Notes under the pieces: model-generated
Databases searched by the model: none
What the model was told of the DNA's origin: nothing
The model's input: only the letters and a program-made list of their open reading frames with translations
Source: Erwinia sp. 198
GTDB lineage: Bacteria; Pseudomonadota; Gammaproteobacteria; Enterobacterales; Enterobacteriaceae
Assembly: GCF_003937915.1 (NCBI RefSeq)
Contig: NZ_RHUM01000009.1
Location: 151,428 to 215,427, forward strand
DNA: 64,000 nucleotides
Direction of reading: 5' to 3'
Program-made: the position numbers and the translations under genes
In this document: positions 39,226 to 49,027 of the stretch, one piece after another
Numbering within the stretch: the first letter of the stretch is position 1
Layout: the number at the start of each line of letters is the position of its first letter

Positions 39226-40893
39226 TCAGTGACTATTGAGCGTAGTAGAGAAATCGCCGCTACCCGCAACGGTACGGCACGATCGGATCATATCCAGCGC
39301 GGGCTGATATTCTTTGGTTTCAATATTCATCATTCCCAGCAGCGTATGGAAAACGTTGTCCTGCGAAACCGCCGCGCCGGAAGCCTGCCGCAGACAGGTG
39401 CTGTTGATGCCAAAGGCGCTGGTGTAGCCGTCAGAAAGCCACAGCAGAAAGGGAATATGCGTTTGCTGCGTGGGGGCAATCAGATAAGGCGCGCCGTGCA
39501 GATACATCCCGCGTTCACCCAGCGATTCGCCGTGATCGGAAAGATAAATCAGCGCGACGTTGTAGCGGCTGCTGTAGGTTTTGAGCAGGCCGATAGTGTC
39601 ACCCAGCATTGAATCGGTATAGACGAGCGTATTGTCATAGGTATTGACCAGCGCCTGGCTGTCACAGTCCTGGATCTGGTTACTGTCGCAGGTCGGGGTA
39701 AAGTGCCGCTTGTCGGCCGGATAGCGCCGGTAGTAAGCCGGGCCGTGGCTGCCCATCTGATGCAGCACTACTACCGTATCGTTTTTCATGCTGTCCAGAT
39801 AGCGATCCAGCCGCCACAGCAGCACGTCGTCAAGGCAGTAATCGTCACGGCAAAAGTTTTTCAGCTGCCAGCGCGTCATGTCGCTATGCGGCACGCGATC
39901 ACAGGCGCCTTTACAACCACCGTCGTTTTCCCGCCATAGTACGCTGACGCCCGCATGGGCCATTACGTCCAGCAGCCCTTCCTGATGGCGCGCCAGACTG
40001 GCATCGTAATGTTCGCGCGGCATATTAGAAAACATACAGGGCACGGAAATGGCTGTTTCCGTTCCGCACGATGTGGCGTTGGGATAATAGATGACGTTAT
40101 CTTTTTTTAGTTCAGGGTTGGTCTCGCGAGCGTAGCCGCCGAGCGAAAAATTTTCCGCCCGTGCCGTTTCGCCCAGCACAAATACCACCAGCGTTTTTTT
40201 CTGCTGCGCTAAAATCTGCGGGCCTTTGCGTGCATCCTTGCCGATACTAATCAGCGTGCGATCGCCGTCAAACCAGCGATTATCAATATAGTGGCCAATG
40301 CCGCTGACGACGTTGACCGGCGTAATCATTTTCACCAGGCCTTTATTGTTACGGATAAGCGAGGCGTAATCTTTATAAAACAGCGCGGCAACCAGCAGGA
40401 TCGCCAGCAGCGCCGCCAGGGCCGTGCCGGTGCGAAAAGCGATATTCATCCACCAGGGACGCCGCGTGACAATCCTGACCCGCCAAATAAGCAGCGCGGG
40501 TAGCAAGCCCAGCAGGATCAGCCAGAGGATATAGCGCAGGCTGAACAGGGCGGTCGCTTCCTGCAGATCCGTTTCAAACACGTTTTGAACCATATTGGTA
40601 TCAATAACGGTGCCAAAGCTGTAAATAAAATAATTGGCCGCCGCGCTGACGATAGCCAGAAAAATTAACAGGGGTTTTCTGATCCACGGCAGGGCAGCCA
40701 CGCTGAAAATAAACAGAAAGCCACAGAACAGCACCAGCGGCATGGTGGCAGCAAAAAAATAATCCTTCAGCTCGCTATAAGGAATTCGCTCCCACGCGTG
40801 AAAAAAGAACAGCGCGTTTGGAATTAGCGTAAAAAACAAGGCAGCATAAAAGTTAAAACTGATTTCATTGCAGCGTAAGGCAGTCAGCTTCAT
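39226..40893 (-). CDS. eptA: Lipid A phosphoethanolamine transferase, EptA/MCR family
   Basis: Inner-membrane enzyme with a periplasmic alkaline-phosphatase-fold domain that moves phosphoethanolamine onto lipid A, lowering affinity for cationic peptides. 555 residues: about five N-terminal membrane helices (to about residue 170), then the soluble domain. Zinc ligand E242 in GETARAENFS, nucleophile Thr280 in SCGTETAIS flanked by the Cys276-Cys286 pair, and DHGESLGE near residue 463 are all intact. It stands alone without pmrAB or arn genes. Assignment to EptA rather than another pEtN transferase of the family is probable, not certain. Confidence 0.85.
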   Translation of the reverse strand: MKLTALRCNEISFNFYAALFFTLIPNALFFFHAWERIPYSELKDYFFAATMPLVLFCGFLFIFSVAALPWIRKPLLIFLAIVSAAANYFIYSFGTVIDTNMVQNVFETDLQEATALFSLRYILWLILLGLLPALLIWRVRIVTRRPWWMNIAFRTGTALAALLAILLVAALFYKDYASLIRNNKGLVKMITPVNVVSGIGHYIDNRWFDGDRTLISIGKDARKGPQILAQQKKTLVVFVLGETARAENFSLGGYARETNPELKKDNVIYYPNATSCGTETAISVPCMFSNMPREHYDASLARHQEGLLDVMAHAGVSVLWRENDGGCKGACDRVPHSDMTRWQLKNFCRDDYCLDDVLLWRLDRYLDSMKNDTVVVLHQMGSHGPAYYRRYPADKRHFTPTCDSNQIQDCDSQALVNTYDNTLVYTDSMLGDTIGLLKTYSSRYNVALIYLSDHGESLGERGMYLHGAPYLIAPTQQTHIPFLLWLSDGYTSAFGINSTCLRQASGAAVSQDNVFHTLLGMMNIETKEYQPALDMIRSCRTVAGSGDFSTTLNSH

Positions 40894-41024
40894 ATAGGTT
40901 CATCAGCAGTAAACGGTGAATGAGCATAGCTTTATTAGCAAAATTAAACATTAACTGACGCTAAACAATCTTAAAAGACTAACATTAATATTACATTTAA
41001 CTTTTCCCTGCATAAGGAGCGACG

Positions 41025-41264
41025 TTGGCCGAACAACTGGAATTCTTCCCCGTTCCCAGCCCGTGCCGGGGGATCTGTCAGAGCGACGATCGCGGCTACT
41101 GCCGTGGCTGCCTGCGTAGCCGCGAGGAGCGTTTCAACTGGATGAAGTTCAGCGATGCGCAAAAACGCGAGGTGCTGCGGCTTTGCCGTTTGCGGCGGCA
41201 GCGACTGTTGCGCGCCGGTAAGCCCGCCGAGCCGGATGAACCGGAACAGCCCTCTTTGTTTTAG
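41025..41264 (+). CDS. ydhL: DUF1289 small Cys-rich protein YdhL
   Basis: Uncharacterised 79-residue protein with four cysteines in CRGICQSDDRGYCRGCLRS, suggesting a metal or Fe-S site. The start is TTG at 41025, preceded by AAGGAGCG at good spacing; no ATG fits. The C-terminal PEQPSLF and most of the sequence match E. coli YdhL. Located before sodC in the same order as E. coli, with ydhF absent. Confidence 0.9.
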   Translation: MAEQLEFFPVPSPCRGICQSDDRGYCRGCLRSREERFNWMKFSDAQKREVLRLCRLRRQRLLRAGKPAEPDEPEQPSLF

Positions 41265-41338
41265 TAGACAGATTCTTATGCAGTTCTGCAAATAGCGTCC
41301 AGGCTTATAGCTTCCCCGGCAAAATGTGAGGAAGTGTA

Positions 41339-41857
41339 ATGAGACGTATAAACCTGCTTATGGTATCGCTGGCCTTTTGTGGCCTGGCCCAGGCCGCCAG
41401 CGAAAAAGTCGAGATTAAACTCGCCACGCCGCAGGGCGCGGGCGACAGTATCGGTCAGGTAACGATAGAAGAAACGGCCTATGGCCTGAGCTTTACGCCG
41501 CAGCTGAAAGCCTTGCCGCCGGGTGTTCACGGTTTCCATGTGCACGCCAACGGCAGCTGCGATCCCAAAACTACCGACGGGAAAGCGGTAGCCGCAGGCG
41601 CGGCGGGCGGTCATCTCGATCCGCAAAAAACCGGCAAGCATCTGGGGCCGTGGCAGGACGGCCACCTGGGTGATTTACCGGCGCTTTATGTCGCAGCCGA
41701 CGGGACGGCGACCTATCCGGTGCTGGCGCCGCGCATTAAAAAACTGTCGGATATTAAAGGCAAAGCGCTGATGGTGCATGCCGGCGGCGATAACCATGCC
41801 GATCATCCTGCCCCGCTGGGTGGCGGAGGTGGCCGTTTCGCCTGCGGCGTGATCTAA
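41339..41857 (+). CDS. sodC: Periplasmic Cu,Zn superoxide dismutase
   Basis: Removes superoxide in the periplasm. 172-residue precursor with a signal peptide ending near AQA (residues 1-19). Copper ligands are in [12 protein letters not shown] and zinc ligands in [23 protein letters not shown]; the terminal [30 protein letters not shown] end carries the last His and disulphide Cys. Preceded by GAGGAAGTGT. Confidence 0.95.
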   Translation: MRRINLLMVSLAFCGLAQAASEKVEIKLATPQGAGDSIGQVTIEETAYGLSFTPQLKALPPGVHGFHVHANGSCDPKTTDGKAVAAGAAGGHLDPQKTGKHLGPWQDGHLGDLPALYVAADGTATYPVLAPRIKKLSDIKGKALMVHAGGDNHADHPAPLGGGGGRFACGVI

Positions 41858-41896
41858 CCGAACCGCCGCCGCCCGTCGCGGCGGCAGGTTTATTGC

Positions 41897-42226
41897 CTAA
41901 TGCGCCACGTTAATATGATCGACTTCGATTTCGGTATGCCCGTCGTTTTTATCCACGTCGCCGACCACGCGCACGGTTTTGCCAATCGCTATGTGATTGT
42001 CTTCCCACTCGTCATCATCAATGTCGATGCGGATTTTTCCGGTGCTGTCCTGCAGCCAGTAAAGATCGTCGTCGCCTGCATGTCCGGTGATTTTACCTGT
42101 CAGCACCACGCGAGTATCGTCGCGCAGCGTTTTCGCCTCTTTAACCGTGACCGTTTTTGCCGCATGAGCATAAGCCGGCAGAGAACAGGCCAGCAGAAGA
42201 ACGGCTGCAAAAATTTTTTTCATCAT
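41897..42226 (-). CDS. Periplasmic BOF (OB-fold) protein, YgiW/YdeI family
   Basis: Family members protect against peroxide, cationic peptides and other envelope stress by an unknown mechanism. 109 residues with a signal peptide (KKIFAAVLLLACSLPAYA) followed by one OB fold; the strongly acidic IDIDDDEWEDNHIAIG loop and VGDVDKNDGHTEIEVDHI are typical. ATG 42223 is an equally good start. Not at this position in E. coli. Convergent with sodC, 39 bases away. Confidence 0.88.
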   Translation of the reverse strand: MMKKIFAAVLLLACSLPAYAHAAKTVTVKEAKTLRDDTRVVLTGKITGHAGDDDLYWLQDSTGKIRIDIDDDEWEDNHIAIGKTVRVVGDVDKNDGHTEIEVDHINVAH

Positions 42227-42285
42227 AATCCCTCATTCATTAAACTCCATGTAAGCGTGGCCCAGTATAAATGAAAAAGTCGGCG

Positions 42286-44289
42286 TTATGTCAATGTCGC
42301 AGCCTGCTGCAGCTGTGAAAGCGAGCAGTAGAGTCGCCAGGTAATACCCGCCAGTTCCGTTTCGCTTTTTGTTTTTCCCGCCGCCAGCAGAGCCAGACTT
42401 TCCTGCAGTTCCTTGAGCGTCTCTTCCAGCGCGCGCTGCTGTACGCCTTTACCGCTGATAATACGATGCAGGTTGCTCAGCATGGCGTCCCGCACCGCCA
42501 GCAGCGCGGGTGAATCACACTGCCAGTCGCGCAGCTGCCAGACAATGTGCGAACAGTTCAGCAGCACCACGCCCCAGCGCAGCAGCCACAGCCTGGCCGG
42601 CTCGTCACGGCTGGCGTTCAGCTGGTTAACCCGATAGTAAATCAGCGACTCAAAGCGGCTCTGGCTAAGGTGCGGCCTGCGGCTGAGCTGATCGAGAAAC
42701 TCGCGGCGCAGCGCCCGGATATGGCGGCGACTGCGGCGCTTGTCTGAACTGGGCCGCAAAACAAGGAAAGCCAGCCAGGCGAGCAGCACGCCGCACACCT
42801 TGGCGATATTATTGTTAATAAAGCTCTGATAGTCATAGGTGGGCGGATTGGTAACGGCAAGAAACGAGCCGCCGAACACAATCAGCTGGCCCCACAGCGC
42901 GGCGCGCTTTTTCTGCTGCACCTTGAAAAGCTGTAGCGTGACCAGCAGCGGAAACAGCAGCAGCAAGAATTGCCACAGCACGCTGATTTGCACCATCAGG
43001 CCGAACTTGATGATAAAGCTGAACACGGAAAGCAGCAGCAGCGTTTTCAACAGCAGCGACACGCTGCTGACGGGCGAAGGCACGGAGGAGTAGAGCACAC
43101 AGCTGATGGCGGCCAGCGTTAACGCTGCCGAGCCCGCATCCCACTGGGTGGCGATGGTAAAGGCGCAGCCCAACACGATCACGCTAAAGGTGCGCAGTGC
43201 GCTCCAGCTGGCTTCCGCGCTGTCGCTGTGTCTGGCGAGCGCCGGGGCGGCGGGCGGCGCGAGGCGGGTATCGTCGTCGGCCTGTTCAAACAGCCGCAGC
43301 CAGCGGCGGATATTCAGCCACAGCCAGCAGAAATAGCGCAGACGATGCCAGAAAGCCTGATAGCGATAGTCGCTTTGATCCTGCGGCGCGGCGCTGGCGA
43401 GCAGTCGCGCCAGACGATATTTATCGCAGTCGGCGCTCGCCAACTCATCCAGCAGCTGCTGCACAACGGTATAGAGGCTTTCCGGCGCGTCGGGCCAGTT
43501 CAGCAGCATTCGGCGCAGGCTGGAGATCACGCTGGTGAGGCGCAGCTGCTGATGCAGGATATAGTTCAGCACATTGTTTTGCCGACGAAAGCGATAGTGG
43601 CTCCAGAACGCCTGGATACGCAGCAGATTAAGCGTGAGGATCTGCCCAATAACGTTTTCATGCGCGCTACGCACGTTGTCGGTGCTTTCACGTTGCAGCA
43701 GCAGTCGTCCATGATCCAGCAGGCGAAAATGCATCTCTTTTAGCGAGTTAATCAACGTCTCGCCGTCCGACGTGCTGGGCAGGATCATCATCATCAGGCC
43801 GCCGCACAGGATGCCGGTAATCACTTCGCAAACGCGCGCCTGGGTAATCTCCCACAGATCGCCGATTTCCGTAATATTAACCGTGGTAAACACAATAATG
43901 GCGGCGGTGTAGCCCGCCAGGGAAAATGCATAGGCAACGTTATTTTGATAATGGTTCTGGATCCAGGTGCAGAGCGCCAGCCAGCCCGCGATAGCCAGCG
44001 CAAACAGCCAGGGCTCGTTCAGCGTATAGCCGGCGATCAGCAGCGCCGCGCCCGCGCCCAGCAGGCTGCCCGCAATCCTGCCCAGGCTTTTACTGATTAC
44101 GCCGCCGACGGTCGGAAAACTCACCACGGCGGCGGAAGTCATCGCCCAGTAAGGCTCGTCCAGCGCCAGCGCATAGGCGATGCTCAGCGCCAGACACATC
44201 GCGAGAGCATTGCGCAACGCGTAGCGCCACTGGCCTCGGGTCGCTTTGATCCACGGCAGATTTTGCCACTCCAGCCACTGCCAATTCAT
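42286..44289 (-). CDS. ydhK: FUSC-family efflux protein YdhK (AaeB-like)
   Basis: Inner-membrane component of a presumed tripartite efflux system, related to the aromatic-acid exporter AaeB. Start at 44289 overlaps the ydhJ stop in ATGA; 667 residues (E. coli 670). Two membrane bundles (about 25-180 and 375-510) each precede a cytoplasmic helical region, the duplicated FUSC layout. Third gene of ydhI-ydhJ-ydhK. Substrate is unknown. Confidence 0.9.
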   Translation of the reverse strand: MNWQWLEWQNLPWIKATRGQWRYALRNALAMCLALSIAYALALDEPYWAMTSAAVVSFPTVGGVISKSLGRIAGSLLGAGAALLIAGYTLNEPWLFALAIAGWLALCTWIQNHYQNNVAYAFSLAGYTAAIIVFTTVNITEIGDLWEITQARVCEVITGILCGGLMMMILPSTSDGETLINSLKEMHFRLLDHGRLLLQRESTDNVRSAHENVIGQILTLNLLRIQAFWSHYRFRRQNNVLNYILHQQLRLTSVISSLRRMLLNWPDAPESLYTVVQQLLDELASADCDKYRLARLLASAAPQDQSDYRYQAFWHRLRYFCWLWLNIRRWLRLFEQADDDTRLAPPAAPALARHSDSAEASWSALRTFSVIVLGCAFTIATQWDAGSAALTLAAISCVLYSSVPSPVSSVSLLLKTLLLLSVFSFIIKFGLMVQISVLWQFLLLLFPLLVTLQLFKVQQKKRAALWGQLIVFGGSFLAVTNPPTYDYQSFINNNIAKVCGVLLAWLAFLVLRPSSDKRRSRRHIRALRREFLDQLSRRPHLSQSRFESLIYYRVNQLNASRDEPARLWLLRWGVVLLNCSHIVWQLRDWQCDSPALLAVRDAMLSNLHRIISGKGVQQRALEETLKELQESLALLAAGKTKSETELAGITWRLYCSLSQLQQAATLT

Positions 44290-45143
44290 GGCGCAACGGT
44301 GATAGTGCAGGTGGTGCCCGCTACCAGCGGCAAATCTTTCGGCCATGCAGTCAGACGAATACGCACCGGCACGCGCTGCGCAAGGCGCACCCAGGGCACG
44401 TTCGGTTTGATATCGGGAATGAGTGCGCTGTCGCTTTCCACGCTTTGATCGTAAATAGCGCGGCCAATGCTTTCGACCTCGCCATGCAGCACGCGGTTAT
44501 CGCTGTAAAGCCGCACGGTCGCGCGATAGCCGTCACGAATATGACGCAGCTTGGTCTCTTCAAAATAGCCCATCACATAAAAAGAATGGCTGTCGACCAG
44601 CGCGAAGACCGGCGTTCCGCCGGTGGCATAGTTACCGGGCCGCACCACCAGATTGCTGATCCAGCCGTCGGTTGGCGCGGCGATTTGCGTCTGGGCCAGG
44701 TTCCAGCGCGCCTGCTCCAGCTGCGCCTGAGCGGCCTTTGCCGCCGCCGCCAGCGACTTCGCGTTCAGCTCGGCCGCATCCAAATCTTCTGCGGAGATCG
44801 CGTTGCGCGGCAGGCTCTGACGCCGCCGCGACTCATGCTGAGCCTTCAGCAGATCGGCCTGCGCCTTCGTCAGCTGCGCCTCGGCGTTCAGCACCGCGAT
44901 GCGATAAGGCCCGGCATCCAGCGTCAGCAGCGGCGTGCCTTTGGTCACGAACTGGTTATCTTTTACCAGTAGCGTTTCAATACGTCCGGAAACCTGCGGC
45001 GTGATATTAACCAGCTCGGCGCGCACCTTACCGTCACGCGTCCACGGTGACTGCATATAAAAATTCCATAGCCACCAGCCTGCACAAAGCGCGGCGGCGA
45101 AGAAGATCAGCGTTGAAAAATATTTTAGCGAGTTGAATTTCAT
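44286..45143 (-). CDS. ydhJ: Membrane-fusion (HlyD/AaeA-like) protein YdhJ
   Basis: Periplasmic adaptor linking the inner-membrane pump YdhK to an outer-membrane channel. From ATG 45143 it has 285 residues as in E. coli: one N-terminal membrane anchor ([15 protein letters not shown]), biotinyl-lipoyl halves around [20 protein letters not shown], a coiled-coil hairpin rich in Ala/Gln (residues about 80-145), and a beta-barrel. Overlaps both neighbours by four bases. Confidence 0.93.
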   Translation of the reverse strand: MKFNSLKYFSTLIFFAAALCAGWWLWNFYMQSPWTRDGKVRAELVNITPQVSGRIETLLVKDNQFVTKGTPLLTLDAGPYRIAVLNAEAQLTKAQADLLKAQHESRRRQSLPRNAISAEDLDAAELNAKSLAAAAKAAQAQLEQARWNLAQTQIAAPTDGWISNLVVRPGNYATGGTPVFALVDSHSFYVMGYFEETKLRHIRDGYRATVRLYSDNRVLHGEVESIGRAIYDQSVESDSALIPDIKPNVPWVRLAQRVPVRIRLTAWPKDLPLVAGTTCTITVAP

Positions 45144-45379
45144 ACGAATGCCATCAGTAGCCACAGCGAAGCGCTGACGCAGAGAATAAACAGGGAAAGG
45201 TCGAGCAGGGTGGGATGCCAAATCTCGCCGGAATAGATCCAGCCGCGCAGCACGGGATGGATCAGCAGCCAGAGGAAAAACCCGGCCAGCACGGCTTTAA
45301 ACAGCGGTGGAAAATAGAGCGACGCGCCGAAAACCAGGTCGGTTAGCGGCGAAAAAGCCGCTGTAAAAGCATTGTTCAC
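45140..45379 (-). CDS. ydhI: DUF1656 small membrane protein YdhI (AaeX-like)
   Basis: 79-residue protein with two membrane segments (about 24-45 and 58-79), always paired with AaeA/AaeB-type efflux genes. First gene of ydhIJK and divergent from slyA; SlyA is the likely regulator because its putative operator lies in the shared 149-base region. Confidence 0.9.
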   Translation of the reverse strand: MNNAFTAAFSPLTDLVFGASLYFPPLFKAVLAGFFLWLLIHPVLRGWIYSGEIWHPTLLDLSLFILCVSASLWLLMAFV

Positions 45380-45500
45380 TTAAAGCACTCCTTGTTACCC
45401 AGGTCACAGCATAGCTGCAGATTGGCATTACGCTTAATGTGAATGATATTTGTATTCTGTCCTGTAAACTCGCAGAATAGCCTGGAATGAGGCTTGATAG

Positions 45501-45512
45501 CTAGCAGGCTAA
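45501..45512. promoter_or_regulatory. Probable SlyA operator
   Basis: CTAGCAGGCTAA matches the SlyA consensus TTAGCAAGCTAA at ten of twelve positions. It sits 17 bases before the slyA start, so it fits autoregulation and possibly control of ydhIJK. Confidence 0.65.
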
Positions 45513-45528
45513 TTATAAGGAGAGGAAA

Positions 45529-45963
45529 TTGGATACCCCATTAGGAACGGATCTCGCAAGACTGGTGCGCATCTGGCGATCGCTGATCGACCAGCGCCTG
45601 AAACCCCTGGAGCTGACGCAGACGCACTGGGTCACGCTGCACAATATTCATCAGCTGCCGCCGGAGCAGTCGCAGATCCAGCTGGCCAAAGCCATCGGCA
45701 TTGAACAGCCTTCGCTGGTGCGCACGCTGGATCAGCTGGAAGAGAAAGGGCTAATCACCCGCACTACCTGCGCCAGCGATCGCCGCGCCAAGCGCATCAA
45801 GCTGACCGAGGAAGCGGCGCCAATCATTAGCGAAGTCGAGCATGTTATTGACGCCACGCGGGATGATATTTTGGCTGGTATCTCTCAGCAGGAGATCGAC
45901 AAGCTGGTAACGTTAATCGCCAGGCTGGAAAAGAATATTCTGGATCTGCAAAACCGCGAATAA
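45529..45963 (+). CDS. slyA: MarR-family transcriptional regulator SlyA
   Basis: Winged-helix dimer that counteracts H-NS silencing and controls stress and virulence genes in enterics. 144 residues from a TTG start at 45529, preceded by AAGGAGAGG; E. coli and Salmonella slyA also start with TTG. Recognition helix region [20 protein letters not shown] and wing [16 protein letters not shown] are clear. Confidence 0.95.
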   Translation: MDTPLGTDLARLVRIWRSLIDQRLKPLELTQTHWVTLHNIHQLPPEQSQIQLAKAIGIEQPSLVRTLDQLEEKGLITRTTCASDRRAKRIKLTEEAAPIISEVEHVIDATRDDILAGISQQEIDKLVTLIARLEKNILDLQNRE

Positions 45964-45965
45964 AA

Positions 45966-45985
45966 GAACCGGCGATTGCCGGTTC
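45966..45985 (-). terminator. Terminator between slyA and slyB
   Basis: GAACCGGC (45966-45973) pairs with GCCGGTTC (45978-45985), loop GATT. On the minus strand TTTTATTC follows, so it mainly serves slyB; it may also act on slyA. Confidence 0.78.
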
Positions 45986-45990
45986 CTCGC

Positions 45991-46458
45991 TTAGCGTGGT
46001 GAAACGGTGATCTGGCTGCCGTTGGAAGCCAGCGCAACGCGCTGTCCTACAGCGAAACGGCTGTTACCCTGTTTCTGCACAACCATAATGGTGTTGCCGT
46101 CATCCTTACGGATCTCCAGCTCCACGCCCTGGGTCTTGTTCATCGATCCCTGAACGCCCTGGCCCGCTACGCCGCCGGCAATTGCGCCTGCCGCCGTTGC
46201 CAGGCTACGGCCCGTGCCGCCGCCAACGGTATTGCCCAGGAAGCCGCCGAGCACCGCGCCGCCAAGCGCGCCGATAACATTGTTGTCGTCGCCACCCTGG
46301 ATCTGAACGGGACGGACGCCAACCAGCGTGCCGTAAGTAACGCTCTGCACCTGTTTCGCTTCCGAGGCGGTGTAAACGTCGCCGGAAAGCGAGCTGTCAT
46401 TGGCGCAGCCTGCTAAAGTCACACCGGTCAGTGCTACGATCATCATGCGCTTCAACAT
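45991..46458 (-). CDS. slyB: Outer membrane lipoprotein SlyB
   Basis: PhoPQ-linked lipoprotein that stabilises outer-membrane proteins under stress. Start at 46458 (MLKRMM) follows AAGGAG at seven bases and gives 155 residues, the E. coli length. Lipobox LAGC at Cys18; a glycine-zipper segment (NVIGALGGAVLGGFLGNTVG) spans about 72-112. Convergent with slyA. Confidence 0.94.
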   Translation of the reverse strand: MLKRMMIVALTGVTLAGCANDSSLSGDVYTASEAKQVQSVTYGTLVGVRPVQIQGGDDNNVIGALGGAVLGGFLGNTVGGGTGRSLATAAGAIAGGVAGQGVQGSMNKTQGVELEIRKDDGNTIMVVQKQGNSRFAVGQRVALASNGSQITVSPR

Positions 46459-46731
46459 CATCAAACTCCTTTCTTTTCCATGTGCTGCAGTCAATTGCGC
46501 AGCGATCAATAACCTAATTATACGGTACAGGCAATGCCTGCTGTGTGGTTACGTCAAAAAATTGCTTTAAGCATAGCGCAGTACGGGTAAACCTGAAATC
46601 AATGGCGGCGCGGAAAGCGCGGTAAAAAGTCTGTCATCATGTAAAAATGCACAGTTAATCATAGAATTGCTGCACCGTTTTTGCGACGCTGTACCCAGGT
46701 TTGATATTCCCACAGCGGGTAAGGGACTTTG

Positions 46732-47853
46732 ATGAGATCGGGACGTTATATAGGCGTGATGTCAGGAACCAGTCTGGACGGCGTGGACGTGGTGCTGGCG
46801 GCAATTGACCCGCAGATGGTGGCGCAGCAGGCCAGCTACTGCCATCCCATGCCGCTGGCGCTGCGCCAGGAGATCCTGGCGGTCAGCCAGGGGCAGCCGC
46901 TGACGCTTTCCCGGCTGGGGCAGCTGGATACGCGGCTGGGCCGACTGTTTGCCGAAGCGGTACAGGCGCTGATCGAGCGCGAAGGGCTGGAGAAAGAGGA
47001 TATCGCTGCCATCGGCTGCCACGGGCAGACCGTCTGGCACGAGCCGCTGGGCGACGCGCCTAATACGCTACAAATCGGTGACAATAACCAGATAGCCGCG
47101 CTGACCGGCATCACGGTGGTGGGGGATTTTCGCCGGCGGGATATGGCGTTAGGCGGCCAGGGCGCGCCGCTGGTGCCCGCTTTTCATCAGGCGGTGTTGA
47201 TGCATCCTGAAGAGCGGCGGATGGTGCTGAACATCGGCGGCATTGCCAATCTCTCGCTGCTGCTCCCCGGCCAGCCGGTGGGCGGCTACGATACCGGGCC
47301 GGGCAATATGCTGCTGGACGCGTGGATCTGGCGTCACCAGGGGCAGCCTTACGATCGGGACGGCGCCTGGGGCAGCAGCGGCCAGGTAGTGTATCCTTTA
47401 TTGCAGCAAATGCTGGCGGATCCCTGGTTTGCGCTGGCCGCGCCCAAGTCCACCGGCAGAGAATATTTCAATCCGGCCTGGATCGACCGGCAGCTGGTTA
47501 ACTTCCCTGGTCTGTTGCCGCAGGACGTGCAGACCACGCTGGTCGAGCTGACTGCCTCCACTATTGCGCAGCAGGTGATGCTGAGCGGCGGCTGCGAGCG
47601 GCTGCTGGTGTGCGGCGGCGGCGGAAAAAATCCGCTGCTGATGGCGCGGCTGAAAGCGCTGCTGCCGGGCATTGAAGTCAACGCCACCGATGAGGTCGGC
47701 ATTCGCGGTGACGATATGGAAGCGCTGGCTTTCGCATGGCTGGCCTGCCGTACGCTCTCATCGCAGCCGGGCAATCTGCCTTCCGTGACCGGCGCGCGCG
47801 AAGCCTCCGTGATCGGTGCAATCTTTCCTGCTAATGTTCAGCGCTGCCGCTGA
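46732..47853 (+). CDS. anmK: Anhydro-N-acetylmuramic acid kinase
   Basis: Hydrolyses and phosphorylates 1,6-anhydroMurNAc to MurNAc-6-P in murein recycling. ATG 46732 gives 373 residues (E. coli 369); a TTG three bases earlier is in frame. Sugar-kinase-fold motifs: [35 protein letters not shown] and [12 protein letters not shown]. Followed by mliC after 20 bases. Confidence 0.95.
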   Translation: MRSGRYIGVMSGTSLDGVDVVLAAIDPQMVAQQASYCHPMPLALRQEILAVSQGQPLTLSRLGQLDTRLGRLFAEAVQALIEREGLEKEDIAAIGCHGQTVWHEPLGDAPNTLQIGDNNQIAALTGITVVGDFRRRDMALGGQGAPLVPAFHQAVLMHPEERRMVLNIGGIANLSLLLPGQPVGGYDTGPGNMLLDAWIWRHQGQPYDRDGAWGSSGQVVYPLLQQMLADPWFALAAPKSTGREYFNPAWIDRQLVNFPGLLPQDVQTTLVELTASTIAQQVMLSGGCERLLVCGGGGKNPLLMARLKALLPGIEVNATDEVGIRGDDMEALAFAWLACRTLSSQPGNLPSVTGAREASVIGAIFPANVQRCR

Positions 47854-47873
47854 GTTATCTGAATGGAGCAAAG

Positions 47874-48179
47874 ATGAAAAAATGTTTATTGCTGATGGCC
47901 GCGCTGCTGCTGAGCGGATGTCTACATCAGCCGCCTGAAAAAATCAGCAGGCTGCACTATCGCTGCGGCACGCTGCCGCTGTCGGTGCTGCTGGATAACG
48001 ATCGTGAGGAAGTAAACCTTATTCTGGATGGCAACCCGCTGACGCTGAAGCAGCAGCCCGCGGCTTCCGGCACGCGCTATGCCGATGAACACTACGTTTT
48101 TTGGTCAAAAGGCGACGGCGCTTTTGTGGAGCGCAACGGCAAAATCATCATCGACGACTGCCGGCTCGAAAACCGTTAA
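47874..48179 (+). CDS. mliC: Membrane-bound C-type lysozyme inhibitor MliC
   Basis: Lipoprotein that blocks host C-type lysozyme. 101 residues, lipobox LLSGC at Cys16; short beta-barrel with LHYRCGTLPLSV and a C-terminal DDCRLE whose Cys pairs with the first. Follows anmK, as ydhA does in E. coli. Sequence is diverged but the pattern and place agree. Confidence 0.88.
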   Translation: MKKCLLLMAALLLSGCLHQPPEKISRLHYRCGTLPLSVLLDNDREEVNLILDGNPLTLKQQPAASGTRYADEHYVFWSKGDGAFVERNGKIIIDDCRLENR

Positions 48180-48239
48180 CTCGTTGAAATTGATTGTGAT
48201 GAGGCGCACAATGCCTCGACTCTGATAGCGGAAAATCCC

Positions 48240-48893
48240 ATGAATGATGACAGCCTACAGCAGATTGCTCATCTGCGCCGTGAATATACTCGTGGCGGCC
48301 TGCGCCGCAAGGATCTGCCTGACGACCCGCTGGTGCTGTTTGAACAGTGGCTAAGCCAGGCGGTTGCCGCGCAGCTGCCGGATCCTACTGCCATGAGCGT
48401 GGCGACCGTGGACGAGCACGGGCAGCCTTACCAGCGCATCGTGCTGCTGAAACATTTTGATACGCGTGGCATGGTGTTTTATACCAATCTGGGCAGCCGC
48501 AAAGCACAGCATCTGGAAAAAAACCCGCGCATCAGCCTGCTGTTTCCGTGGCATATGCTGGAGCGTCAGGTGATGGTGCTGGGCCGTGTTGAAAAACTGT
48601 CAACGATCGACGTGATAAAGTATTTCCACAGCCGCCCGCGCGAAAGCCAGATAGGCGCATGGGTATCGAAACAGTCGAGCCGTATTTCCGCGCGCGGCGT
48701 GCTGGAAGGCAAGTTCCTGGAACTGAAGCAAAAATTCCAGCAGGGCGAGGTGCCGCTGCCGAGCTTTTGGGGCGGCTACCGTATTACCATAGACTCAATG
48801 GAGTTCTGGCAGGGCGGCGAACATCGTCTGCATGACCGCTTTTTCTACCAGCGCGACAGCGAGGCGTGGAAAATCGATCGCCTGGCGCCCTGA
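48240..48893 (+). CDS. pdxH: Pyridoxine/pyridoxamine 5'-phosphate oxidase
   Basis: FMN oxidase making pyridoxal 5'-phosphate. 217 residues (E. coli 218). [17 protein letters not shown] binds substrate at the N-terminus; [32 protein letters not shown] and the C-terminal WKIDRLAP are conserved. Works with pdxY (salvage kinase), two genes on, flanking tyrS as in E. coli. Confidence 0.96.
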   Translation: MNDDSLQQIAHLRREYTRGGLRRKDLPDDPLVLFEQWLSQAVAAQLPDPTAMSVATVDEHGQPYQRIVLLKHFDTRGMVFYTNLGSRKAQHLEKNPRISLLFPWHMLERQVMVLGRVEKLSTIDVIKYFHSRPRESQIGAWVSKQSSRISARGVLEGKFLELKQKFQQGEVPLPSFWGGYRITIDSMEFWQGGEHRLHDRFFYQRDSEAWKIDRLAP

Positions 48894-49027
48894 TTGCGCG
48901 AAATAATCCGTTAAGCGCTGGCACAGAGCCCGTCGGCGCTTTATTCTATACCCCTTTTTTTCATCCGCTAGCCAGCGGAAAGCTGTGTACCAGCAAAGGT
49001 GCAGACTTTTTTTACACGGAGTCACAG

